From Coffea arabica (Eukaryota > Streptophyta > Magnoliopsida > Gentianales > Rubiaceae), in NCBI RefSeq assembly GCF_036785885.1, contig NC_092310.1:3782001-3846000 (forward strand): a stretch of DNA of 64,000 nucleotides. The letters are read 5' to 3'. The notes under the pieces were generated by a model. The model saw only the letters and a program-made list of their open reading frames with translations. It did no database searches and was not told where the DNA came from. The first letter of the stretch is position 1. Each line of letters opens with the position of its first letter. Made by a program: the position numbers and the translations under genes. Shown here piece by piece: positions 23,811 to 34,900 of the stretch.

Positions 23811-24092
23811 CTATCGACAAATTTTCAATATCATGTCCAGGAAATATACTACATTGTCTCCCACTCTATTGACCTCAAAAGCAACATCTGAGGAATCAGA
23901 ACTACAAAGAAGTATTTGAGGTTGAATCAACGTTGTTAATAATTCCATCAAGTGCAAAAACCAGGATGCGTTCATTAGTAGATATGTGGATAGCAGTATA
24001 AGCGACACCCAATGAGTGGAGGAACCAGCAAAAAAAGTCACAAGGCGGATGATTTCTTCAAGTGTATTGAAACTGAACAATCCTAGGAGCAT
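23811..24092 (-). pseudogene. Unrecognised degraded coding fragment
   Basis: One minus-strand frame is open from 24092 to 23811, but codon-like, protein-like sequence switches frame within it. In the frame of the ORF the ends read LLGLFSFNTLEEIIRLVTFF and DVAFEVNRVGDNVVYFLDMI. In the +1 frame the middle reads VAYTAIHISTNERILVFALDG. This looks like an old exon with two frameshifts. Family not recognised. It lies 3' of the NB-LRR gene and just left of the Athila-like insertion. It could also be chance. Confidence 0.3.
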
Positions 24093-24568
24093 AAACCTGC
24101 AACTAGGTCAGTTCTTTTAAATCCACTGTTATATTTGAGTTGTTACTTGAAAATTGTAACTTTTTTCAATCCAAAGCAACCCTGAATTATCTTATCTTGA
24201 AGATTTGGGTTCACATCCAAAGGTGATGAAAAATGTGCCCGGTGTATGAACACAAATCAAGGCAAATAAAACAGTATAACACTAATTAAACCATGAATAT
24301 TCACCTATAACCATCATCAATATGGATCAGTGAATTAACATGTAGCAATTTGCTGAATGTTAGACAATCAACATTTGCCTTGCATATGACCTGAAAACGC
24401 AGCTTTTTCTCCTTAAGTTCTGCTCAAAAAAATAACACAGAAAAATCTTCATCCGAGAGCAATGCTACAATCAACTATTACAGTTCAGTTATACGTGGAC
24501 AAGTGCCAAAGAGAAAACAGAATCCATAAAAGTCAAGCTTAGAAGTGTCTTTGCTGAAATATAAAAAT

Positions 24569-26120
24569 TGACAGGTGCCGAACCTGTGCAATAATAATAA
24601 ATAAATCCTAACTACCACCTGAAACAGTCAGTAATCAATTCGAGTACTGGAGCAGGGACTCTAGGTGTGCAATGGGTTACTCGATTCACCCTGTTCCCGA
24701 AGAGTTTGCTCAATCCGATATACCTGAATTAATTATTTAACTGAATTCCCTAACTAGTAGACAGTGGTAAGCAGGGTCGTCTCCTCAGGAACTGGAGAGA
24801 TATTTGTTTCTTTTCAAATCAAGAATAATGGGAGGGGGGTTTTGGTATCAAAAGCCAACTGAACAAATTAAATGCAGAAAATAATTAACTAAAAGAAATA
24901 ACTAAGAGAAACTCTAGCCAAGGGTATACTTCAGAAATGGTTCATGCACTGATCATTGATGCAAAAATAATTCCAACACTTATTAATAGATTGGTTATAG
25001 TTGTCTCGCACGCGCTAAACAACCAACCCTTCCTTAATTTATCGATAGCTAAGGTACGACCGTTAGCTATTTCTCTAACCCAAAAACAACCCTAGGTACG
25101 ACCGTAGGATTTAATTTCTAGATTGCATTAGTAATTAGAAAGGCCCAATCCTGACTAACAAACACGCTATGAGGGTTTGTTTAAATTAGATCACATGTTC
25201 CCCTGACATAAATCCAATTACGCCAGTTGCTACTGGGATAGAGATAACGAACAATTACGGATTCAATTATCCCTATTTAGCAAAATAGCCTATATGAACA
25301 ATTAATTATTGCGCATTAATCAATCATACACAAGAGCTATAACAGTTAAAAGCAGGAAACATATGAATACCAATAAATGGAGGAAACAATTAAAATAAAT
25401 TAGATCTCACAGAAATTATTGAACCAAATCTTCAGTTGTCCCCTTGACTAGCAGTAGGAGGTTAGTCCTCCATTAATGGAGAACAACCATGCGAAAAAGC
25501 AATCTGAAGCTTACAAAATTCTTCCTGGCCAAATCGGCCAAGGAAGGAAAGTAAAAAGTCGGCTACGGAGGAAAAGTCCCTGACCTCCGTACCTTTTTTC
25601 GCTTTTCCAAGTCAAAACCAATTTAAAGACAAGCCTTCACTAAGTCTCCTAATCCTCTACGTTTTTGGGCCACTCAATGGGATGAAGGAAATTCCTTTTC
25701 TTTTAGGCTAGGCCCACCAGAGAGAATAATCAAATCCCCATCCGGATTCCTCTCCTTAAAAATTGGTACTGGGGTACCAATTTTCCTAAACAATAGGAGT
25801 CCTATTATAGATAGCTTTCTTTAGCTCTTGAAATGGCCCCACTGCCTTTCAGCATTGAAGTCCGCTGCTTCATACAGCTTTGGAAACTTTCACGTGTGCA
25901 AATTATCCCGAGAATCCGTCCTTGAAAGCTGGAGTTAGGCGTGGGCACGCCAACCTATCAGGGAGTCTGCTGGAATGACGATTTTCAGTACTTTTTCTTC
26001 ACCACTTCCTGCAATTAATCCCAAATACCAAATATAAGTAGAATATATCAATTAAGATAATATTTGGCTAAAATCAAAGGGAAAAATAATTATAAATTTA
26101 GTACAAATTATGACTTATCA
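24569..26120 (-). repeat. 3' LTR of the Athila-like element
   Basis: Copy of 28787-30339. Contains the hairpin motif GGCGTGGGCACGCC at 25938-25951 and an inverted-repeat GGTACTGGGGTACC near 25766. Confidence 0.9.
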
Positions 26121-26121
26121 A

Positions 26122-26134
26122 TTTCCCCCACACC
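26122..26134 (-). other. Polypurine tract next to the 3' LTR
   Basis: On the minus strand GTGTGGGGGAAA directly precedes the 3' LTR, as expected for the plus-strand DNA primer of an LTR element. Confidence 0.7.
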
Positions 26135-26517
26135 TGAACCATGCTTGTCCTCAAGCATGAGAACAACAAATCAAATAATCAAATTCAAACAATGGTATTA
26201 TTCAAATCTTCTATTGCCAAAATACAATTAAAACACATGTCAAGTATTAGTGGCACTTTTCAAGAAATATCTCTCCAGTTAGTTTTGAAGATTAAGGACT
26301 CTTTCAATTTATGACTAACTAATCTAAGAATATAAAATATTCAACCAACATCCATAAGCAAATGGTTCAACTATTAAGCAAAATTTCAACATTAAAATTC
26401 AGGGATTAGCGGGTTAACAATTCATTCAAACACTTCCATATTTCTCACTATTAGCACTTTTTTTCTAAAATATCCCCACACTTGAATGATGATTTTTTTT
26501 TTTTAGGGGGAACGCTT

Positions 26518-26690
26518 AGTTTTTAGCCATTCAAGCGTTTTGACGCGAACTCCGACATTGGCCATATGAAGGAGCCCGGTTACTCAGCCATCATCGCTTA
26601 AAAACCACATACTCATAGCTATCGTCGCTTTTTGACGCGAAAGTCGACACTTGTGGTGAAGACTCCCGGTTACTAGGCAACGATACTAGC
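26518..26690. repeat. Two degenerate copies of a GACGCGAA/CCCGGTTACT unit
   Basis: Copy 1 (about 26518-26595) and copy 2 (about 26611-26690) share the order AGC(C/T)AT.., CGCTTTTTGACGCGAA or CGTTTTGACGCGAA, CGACA, then CCCGGTTACT. They lie in the non-coding 3' half of the element. Function unknown. Confidence 0.55.
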
Positions 26691-27105
26691 GGAGTATAGC
26701 CTAATACTATTCATAAATAAGCACCAAAAATAAAATTAAATACCACACAAACCCGTTTCATTTCTTAAACATGGAGAACTAAGATTAATAGCTGAACCAA
26801 TTTGCACAAAAAATGCTAAACAAATATTTACAATACTTAAAAAAGTTAACCAAAAAGTGCAAAAGTCACAAAGTCTCAAATATTCACCAAAGAGATACCC
26901 TTAAACTTAACCATGTCGTACTTAACACCTTAGAGTATAAAATCTTGGCAATAGAAAAATTCGAGACATCTAACCATCGTTTATCAGGAATAATCACAAA
27001 TAAGCACAAAGATAAGCAAAAATTGGACAAAATTCGACAAAGTCAAACAAAAATTCCAACAAAAATGCCTACACTTGCACTTTTTCAATAAAATGCCAAT
27101 ATACT

Positions 27106-27145
27106 ACTCCCCCCACACTTAAATCTTACATTGTCCCCAATGTAA
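27106..27145 (-). other. Internal Athila-type 'GGACAATGTAAG...AAGTGTGGGGGG' block
   Basis: On the minus strand GGGGACAATGTAAG is followed by TTTAAGTGTGGGGGG. The same block occurs after the env-like ORF of the plus-strand element (43279-43309). It marks the end of the coding part, with about 1 kb of non-coding sequence before the LTR. It may be an internal purine tract. Confidence 0.6.
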
Positions 27146-27589
27146 GTAATAAAGAATAAAATTCAAAGCAAAAAGGGACAACGAAACTTCCCTGATCATC
27201 AAAAGGGGGGGTTGTGGCACAATTGTAGGTGAGAGACAAAAGATATGTAGAGCTCGATGGCAAAACTGATGACGATGAAAGGTTGAACGGTGCAACGGTG
27301 GCAGTGGAATTTGAAGTCCTTTGGTTGCGGTCTTGTGGGTTAGACGTGGGCACGCTCAACTGCTATAGAGTCCGCAGATCCTGAACGAGAATTTCTTTCC
27401 CTCAGGCGTGACCACCTGGCGTGGGCACGCCTAACCGCTAATTCCCTGCCACCAAACATCAAACCATTAATTGATACTAACACTTAACTAAAACTTCAAA
27501 AATGCATGAAAACTGAAGCAAATAGTCTTGGGTTGCCTCCCAAGTAGCGTCTTTCTTTAATGTCTTTGGCTAGACATTGTCCTGTTTAT

Positions 27590-28669
27590 TTATGGAGGAT
27601 AAAATCGCGTAACTCGCTTCAGTGATTCATCTTCTATGTAATCCTGATAGCCCTCGTAAATAGAGTAATTTTTGAGCACACGAGCTACGGTCTTCCATGG
27701 ACTAGTAGATGGCGCCAAACAAATAAGTGATGACCTTGAATCTGCACTCACTCCTTCATCACGAGCACTTACTGGTTTGAGATATTTCGCCATCGTGACC
27801 CTTAATTTGTTCCTGTCATGAAACTCAAAATTTTCTGGTATAATAAAATCAATCTCACTAACAGGAATTAAAGAATAAGAGTCAGGAAAATATTGATCAA
27901 GGAATAAAGGAGATGTCACCGCATTTGGAGATTTTTCACTGGATTCATTCACTTGAACCATTTGATGCTGGGGTCTCAATTCTTGCGCTTCAACTTTCTT
28001 TTCAACTGCATCTTTAGATTTTTCTTCTTGAGACCCTTGCAGTACCATGTCATTTGTCAGCATAATTGCGCTCTCATCTTCCTCATGGTCGATAATAGTC
28101 GGTGAGGGCAATTCTTCATAAACTGGAGAAATCAATTTGCTCATTTTAGATGCCCATTCACGCCTTCCTTCTTTCATCTCTTCACTCATCTTTTGTGTCT
28201 CCTGTTGAAGTTGATATACCTCCTGTTGAATTTGATGTGTCTCCTGTTGAATTAGATATGTGTTAGTAGCTAGTGATTCAACTATTTCTTTAAGAGACAT
28301 ACCTGACATGGATGACGGTTCTTGAAACTCTAGCTGTTGAAAATCTATTGGCCTTTGTTCATAATTAAAATTAGAATCATCCCACCATCCTTGATCATAC
28401 CCGTTTGAAATAGGGTCATACCATGTTTGAGACCAGGGTGAAAAATCTCCATAATTATTGAATGGGACACTCAAATCATCTTGATATTCGGGGCACATAC
28501 CGGTTGAATGATCCCTGGCATAACAAATTTCACAGGTTGCAGCAGCCATTCTTTTTTTAATAGAGTTTATTGCCTCTAAATATGCAAACTTAGAAAAACA
28601 ATCAATCTCATTGCCTTCCCCGAAAACAAAATCCAGTATATCACCAAAATACGGAATGTTAGAAGCCAT
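27590..28669 (-). CDS. Reduced gag-type protein of the non-autonomous Athila-like element
   Basis: 359 residues. Near residue 45 there is a CCHC zinc knuckle (CEICYARDHSTGMC), the nucleic-acid-binding motif of gag. An Asn/Tyr/Trp-rich segment and a Gln-rich heptad-like region with repeated IQQETHQIQQEVYQLQQETQ follow (about 140-175), probably coiled coil. The tail from about 290 onward has no recognised domain. The capsid core seen in the neighbouring Athila copies (FPFSLKDAAKDWLYY) is absent, so this is a shortened gag or a new nucleic-acid-binding protein. No protease motif. The frame is uninterrupted, in keeping with the young LTRs. Start at 28669, about 100 bp after the primer-binding site. 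Confidence 0.72.
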   Translation of the reverse strand: MASNIPYFGDILDFVFGEGNEIDCFSKFAYLEAINSIKKRMAAATCEICYARDHSTGMCPEYQDDLSVPFNNYGDFSPWSQTWYDPISNGYDQGWWDDSNFNYEQRPIDFQQLEFQEPSSMSGMSLKEIVESLATNTYLIQQETHQIQQEVYQLQQETQKMSEEMKEGRREWASKMSKLISPVYEELPSPTIIDHEEDESAIMLTNDMVLQGSQEEKSKDAVEKKVEAQELRPQHQMVQVNESSEKSPNAVTSPLFLDQYFPDSYSLIPVSEIDFIIPENFEFHDRNKLRVTMAKYLKPVSARDEGVSADSRSSLICLAPSTSPWKTVARVLKNYSIYEGYQDYIEDESLKRVTRFYPP

Positions 28670-28763
28670 AAACTATATAATAAAAAAAATAAGAGAAAAA
28701 TAAATAAATAAAAAATAAAAACAAGATGAACTCAAAAAAAGAAACAAATTAATCTGGCACCAG

Positions 28764-28781
28764 TCCCCGGCAGCGGCGCCA
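28764..28781 (-). other. Primer-binding site (tRNA-Asp type)
   Basis: On the minus strand TGGCGCCGCTGCCGGGGA lies 5 bases after the 5' LTR. It differs by one base from TGGCGCCGTTGCCGGGGA, which I recall as the tRNA-Asp complement used by Athila elements. Confidence 0.8.
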
Positions 28782-28786
28782 AAAAT

Positions 28787-30339
28787 TGACAGGTGCCGAA
28801 CTTGTGCAATAATAATAAATAAATTCTAACTACCACCTGAAACAGTCAGTAATCAATTCGAGTACTGGAGCAGGGACTCTAGGTGTGCAATGGGTTACTC
28901 GATTCACCCTGTTCCCGAAGAGTTTGCTTAATCCGATATACCTGAATTAATTATTTAACTGAATTCCCTAACTAGTAGACAGTGGTAAGCAGGGTCGTCT
29001 CCTCAGGGACTGGAGAGATATTTGTTTCTTTTCAAATCAAGAATAATGGGAGGGGGGTTTTGGTATCAAAAGCCAACTGAACAAATTAAATGCAGAAAAT
29101 AATTAACTAAAAGAAATAACTAAGAGAAACTCTAGCCAAGGGTATACTTCAGAAATGGTTCATGCACTGATCATTGATGCAAAAATAATTCCAACACTTA
29201 TTAATAGATTGGTTATAGTTGTCTCGCACGCGCTAAACAACCAACCCTTCCTTAATTTATCGATAGCTAAGGTACGACCATTAGCTATTTCTCTAACCCA
29301 AAAACAACCCTAGGTACGACCGTAGGATTTAATTTCTAGATTGCATTAGTAATTAGAAAGGCCCAATCCTGACTAACAAACACGCTACGAGGGTTTGTTT
29401 AAATTAGATCACATGTTCCCCTGACATAAATCCAATTATGCCAGTTGCTACTGGGATAGAGATAACGAACAATTACGGATTCAATTATCCCTATTTAGCA
29501 AAATAGCCTATATGAACAATTAATTATTGCGCATTAATCAATCATACACAAGAGCTATAACAGTTAAAAGCAGGAAACGTATGAATACCAATAAATGGAG
29601 GAAACAATTAAAATAAATTAGATCTCACAGAAATTATTGAACCAAATCTTCAGTTGTCCCCTTGACTAGCAGTAGGAGGTTAGTCCTCCATTAATGGAGA
29701 ACAACCATGCGAAAAAGCAATCTAAAGCTTACAAAATTCTTCCTGGCCAAATCGGCCAAGGAAGGAAAGTAAAAAGTCGGCTACGGAGGAAAAGTCCCTG
29801 ACCTCCGTACCTTTTTTCGCTTTTCCAAGTCAAAACCAATTTAAAGACAAGCCTTCACTAAGTCTCCTAATCCTCTACGTTTTTGGGCCACTCAATGGGA
29901 TGAAGGAAATTCCTTTTCTTTTAGGCTAGGCCCACCAGAGAGAATAATCAAATCCCCATCCGGATTCCTCTCCTTAAAAATTGGTACTGGTGTACCAATT
30001 TTCCTAAACAATAGGAGTCCTATTATAGATAGCTTTCTTTAGCTCTTGAAATGGCCCCACTGCCTTTCAGCATTGAAGTCCGCTGCTTCATACAGCTTTG
30101 GAAACTTTCACGTGTGCAAATTATCCCGAGAATCCGTCCTTGAAAGCTGGAGTTAGGCGTGGGCACGCCAACCTATCAGGGAGTCTGCTGGAATGACGAT
30201 TTTCAGTACTTTTTCTTCACCACTTCCTGCAATTAATCCCAAATACCAAATATAAGTAGAATATATCAATTAAGATAATATTTGGCTAAAATCAAAGGGA
30301 AAAATAATTATAAATTTAGTACAAATTATGACTTATCAA
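28787..30339 (-). repeat. 5' LTR of the Athila-like element
   Basis: Near-identical to 24569-26120. Contains the hairpin motif GGCGTGGGCACGCC at 30156-30169. Confidence 0.9.
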
Positions 30340-30989
30340 TAGTCTTCAAGTAAAAGAGATGCTTAAATTCCTTCCTTGCTCTCAGCTCCTTTGCTGAATT
30401 GAAAGATTAATGGACCAATTATCTGGTGTAATTTTCTTCGCATGGTCCAGTATCCTTCAACTCTTCCATCACCCTAAAACAACATGTAGACTAGCTAAGA
30501 GTCAGTAAAACTGAGAAAGACTGCTATAGGTCTGCAATCAAATTATTATGCTTCAAACACGGTAATATATCAATTCCAAGTTTTGCATATCAAGATAACT
30601 GTTAGCTATATTATTGGTAAGAAAGTTGTCTATTATTTCCTCTATAATCTCTTCGAGGCATTGTGGTATGAAGCCATTCTCTGATGATAATTGTGCTAGA
30701 TCGAGGTTTAGTCATCAAGGATAATAAAAGCTTCATACTATCAATCTTGTAACTCTTTGGAGACCCTTATTTCCAATTCAATAATTCTCAGTAAAGTTCA
30801 TCAAGAGTAATTTTGGTTCTGGAACTTGAGAGCTACTAGACAAGGAAAGAAGTTCTATGACAAGCAGCATTGGGATGGGGAAATTCGTCTATTACTGTAT
30901 ATGAAAGTTCCAGGTGGAATGACAAAGGAAGAGCAAGAAAAGAATACCAAGCACCTTGGAGAGGCCAGGAGTAAAACTTGATCAATCAA
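30340..30989. other. 3' flank of the NB-LRR gene, no gene recognised
   Basis: Probably part of the downstream region or spliced 3' UTR of the minus-strand NB-LRR gene. No open frame of note. Confidence 0.4.
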
Positions 30990-30998
30990 GTTACATTC

Positions 30999-31375
30999 AT
31001 GGTTCGCCATATCGGCCGATACCGATACGTATCGGCCGAGTCGTATCTAGAACGGAAGGGACCGGTACGATACCGATCCTCGAATCGCGGATATCACCAT
31101 ATCCGCGACGACTCGCGCTGACTCGGCCGATATTGACCGATTCGAATCCGTGATACATGATATCGGTCGATATATCCGAGTCAACTCGGAGTCGACTCTG
31201 ATATTTTTAAATTATGTCTTTTTCAGTATTTTTTAATTTTAGTAATTTTTTCAAAATTTTTGGAAACTTTAATGTGTTATAATGTTCATATCACCCGATA
31301 TTCAACCGATATACCGCAACGGATGTGGAACAACTGAGACCGCGACGCAACCGCGACCCGCGATGGCGAACCATG
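30999..31375. mobile_element. CpG-rich MITE with ATGGTTCGCCAT ends
   Basis: Starts ATGGTTCGCCAT and ends ATGGCGAACCAT(G), a perfect 12-bp terminal inverted repeat. The flanks are a perfect 9-bp direct repeat GTTACATTC (30990-30998 and 31376-31384; 8 bp if one G is assigned to the element). Both ends are rich in CGATAC, CGGCCGA and ACTCG words while the centre is AT-rich, unlike all the other small elements here. Inserted in the 3' flank of the NB-LRR gene. Confidence 0.75.
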
Positions 31376-31946
31376 GTTACATTCCTTATCTCACTTAATT
31401 TCCTGCATGACTAGAGCAAAACAAGTTTGCAGTTAATGCAACTGAGGAGAAATTAGATATTTAACAGTTTCAAGAGAATTATTACCTCATGGGGATGCAA
31501 CAAAAGCTAAAGCTAACTCAAACTGGGAAAGTGTTAAAACACCATAAGGGATCTCGGGCTCTGGTTTCTTGAGCTCAACGGAAGCAAATGAGAGCCTTAT
31601 CCTAGAATTGTTCCATTCAACTGCAAAACAGGATACTCAAACTCAGTAAAGCATGTTGCCAATTAAGTGACTTTCTATTCTGTCAATCTTGCAACAAGCT
31701 TAACCTACAAGAGTAAGCAAGTAATAAAACTTGAGAGCATATATTCTCATGTCTTGATATACAAATTATAGTATTTGTGATTCCACATGACATTGGTGCT
31801 AGAATGCAAAAAATAAGCATTTTCAAGAGGTAAAAGTTGCCATTAAAGCATTGTCAACTTGGTAATTTTTGTTTAGGTAATCAAGAAGTAATTTTAATCA
31901 GCAAAGTGATGTTTTGTAAAACCTGTACGAAGTGCAGTTGGGAATA

Positions 31947-34900
31947 TTAGAGAAAATTTGGAAGTTCATGAAATTGATAATACCAGAAATTGTTGCTAAG
32001 ATCAGGTATGTGAGAAATCCCTGACCACTGGAAGTTGAAGACGCTCTGAGCAGAGCATCCTTCCTCTAACAAAGGCCAGCCATTAATTGACAGTGATCTT
32101 AGCTTGGTGAGGCGTCTCGTGACAGCCATGGATGGAATATATCGAAGCTTTTCACAACCTGACACAATTAATTGTTCAAGTGACTCAAGATTCCCAAACC
32201 AATCTGGCAAAGCTTCTATTCCAAAGTCATGTAGACTAAGTTCTGTAAGGCCAGTGAGGTCTTGGAGCTGCTCTGGCAAGTAATCCAGATGAGGCCCTCC
32301 AAACAATGCTAGTTCACGAAGAGATGATGAAGCTAGTTCTAACCAGTCAAATTCAACTGTATCTGAGAGCGGACCAATGGACAATTCCCTTAAGCTGGTA
32401 AGGAAACCAAAGCCTCTGGGCATAGTTAACAAATTGGGACACTTGTGTAGCAATAATACGGAGAGAGAAGGCATTCGTTCCAAATAAACAGGAAAGCTGG
32501 AAAGCCTGGGGCAATCGTACACAGTCAACACCCTGAGGGATTTGCATGACTCTAGCATTTCACCTGGTAGATCTATTAACCTGTCACAGTGACAAATTCT
32601 CACATTTTGGAGAGAAGTGACCCTTTGCTGTACATTTGGAAACATCATCAAACTTTGGAAAGAAGTGAGCTGTGCTAGTGCACTAGGAAATGGAAATGCC
32701 TCGAGACTTGGACATCCATCTATTGACAAGGTTTGCAGAGACCGAAACTCATACAAGTCTTCTGGCAACTCCCTTAGATTTTCACAATCTTTGATATCCA
32801 ACTCTCTAAGAGAAGTGCCACAGCCCCGCACACACTTTAAATTAGGACAAGTTTGCAATCTTAGAGACTGTAAATTTTTATTGTTATGCACTAGAAGATT
32901 TGAAACACAAGTGAGGTCATCCATACCTGTGATCGAGAGGGTCAACAGACTGGTTACTTTACTAAGAATATTTTGTACAGGCAAAAACTGGTAACTATTT
33001 TTGACTGTCAGTTTCTTAAGACTCGGGAAATGACTTGGAGCTGTCGTCAATTGGGTGCAATTGCTAATAGTCAAAGTCTCAAGGATGGGAAAGACCTCAA
33101 CTTGTTCAAATCCTACTGGCTTTGCTGTAGGTTCCATCCACTCAATCAGGTTCCTCATATTGCCTAGATAAAGATTTTTCAGGGCGGCAAACAGATTTCT
33201 TGGGCCTTGACTGGCAGTGCTGTAGCTTCCTAATGTGCTGTGATCACTAATGCCGTAGAATGAAAGCCCAATGCTTCTCACAGTTTGCAGTCCAAGCAAT
33301 TTGAGGTCTTGAAGAAGGGGCAGTTGGCCAAGAGCAGGAATTTCTGTACATCTTCTGCAATCCGTCAAGCACAATCTTGTTAATCTGAAGCTTGCTGATA
33401 AATTCATGACCCATGATGGAATATGATCGCCAATGTAATTTTCAATTACTAACACCTGCAGATTTGGGTGTGGTTGGAGGCCTTCAAGCACATTTTCATC
33501 ATCACTGTCACTGTCTCGAGTTCTACCCCACTTAAAATGCAACTCATGCAGATTTAACTTTCCAAATAGGTTTGCCTGTTGAGCTCCTTCTGTACCATTT
33601 ACTAGTTCAAGATTGCGTATTTCCAGTCCACCTCTAAGGTTTTCCAAGCATCCTAGCTCTTCAATATGACGACCCTTCTCTTCACCAACATTAAAGAACT
33701 TCAGAGTTTGAAGACAAGTTAAAAGTCCCATGTGCTTTGGCATAAGAAATTTGGCATCATTATAATAGCAGAGATGTCTTAAGTTGATCAAACTGCTCAT
33801 CCCTTCTGGAAGATCTTTTAGAGCTGGGCATGAATACATCCTCAGTGTCTGCAGATTATAAAGCCTTAAAAGACATTCTAGCAGAGTTTTTATTCTAGAA
33901 TCTGAAAGGTCAAGATATCTCAAATGTATTAGTTTGCCGGTGGACGTTGGCACCACTTCAATCTTTGCTCGAGACAGATTTAAAACATGCAAATACTTGA
34001 ACTTTGATAGCATATCACTAGATATACTACTCCCCAAAAACAATGTACGAAGTGATCTTGACATGTCTTTTGAGATTTTACTTGTTTTTCCTTCTATGGA
34101 GTCTAATACAAGGTGGCTAACTTCAGAACTGTTGTCTGCTATACCATTCTCCAAATCAATGCATTTAGACCTCCAAAATGATTCTGCTAGATCATGCACA
34201 AGATCATGCATTCTGCCACATATAATTTCCTCCTTTCTTACCTCTTGAATCAAGGAACTCTGCAACAAAATTGAAAAATACTTGTGTCCTATTTCCTCCA
34301 TTACTGTTTGATTGTTGAGATTTGACTCAAGAAAACCTTCTGCCATCCAAAGCTGGATTATCTGCTCCCTCTCTATGTCACAATCCTTACCAAATATAGA
34401 ACAATATACAAAACACTTTTTAATGGCTAGCGATGGCAAATTATCAAAGCTCAACTTAAGTATTTGCAAGACACTATTTTCATCTCCAGTCAAACTCATG
34501 ATTCCTTTCTCCACAGCTGAGAGCCACTCCTCTTTTCTCTTGATACGTAACAAACCACCAATGACACTAGCAGCTAGTGGTAGGCCACCACACTTGTTTG
34601 TGAGTTTCTTTCTTATCACTCGCAATTCTTCTGGTTTTTCTCCACTTGGAACTGCCGTTTTTTGTAGTATGGACCAACAATCTTCATCAGATAGCTTGTC
34701 TAATGAATAAGGAGGATGTGTAGCCACATTGGATGCTACTTGGAACTGCCGGGTAGTCACAATGCACCAATTTCCATTGGTTGTGCTGATTCCAACGAAT
34801 GACTGGAAAAATTCATCCCACAAGGTGGATACTTCGTTCCACACATCATCGAGTACAATAAGAAATTCTTTTCGAATTTCTTGGACAAAAACATCCCTAT

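Larger units (their letters stand above)
24569..30339 (-). mobile_element. Young non-autonomous Athila-like Ty3/gypsy element
   Basis: Two direct repeats of about 1552 bp (24569-26120 and 28787-30339) differ by roughly ten substitutions by eye. They start TGATAAGTCA and end CACCTGTCA on the minus strand. A primer-binding site follows the 5' LTR and a purine tract precedes the 3' LTR. The 2.67-kb interior has one gag-type ORF and no protease, RT, RNase H or integrase, so it must be mobilised in trans. It sits in the 3' flank of the minus-strand NB-LRR gene. No matching 5-bp target-site duplication was found (flanks AAAAT and ATAGT), which may mean a rearranged insertion. Confidence 0.88.

Noticed and set aside
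24569..30339. The 1.55-kb direct repeats as a segmental duplication of genomic DNA
   Set aside because: TG...CA ends, primer-binding site and purine tract at the right positions show they are LTRs.
31000..31153. Arg/Pro/Ile-rich frame near 31 kb
   Set aside because: Lies within the CpG-rich MITE and ends with it.
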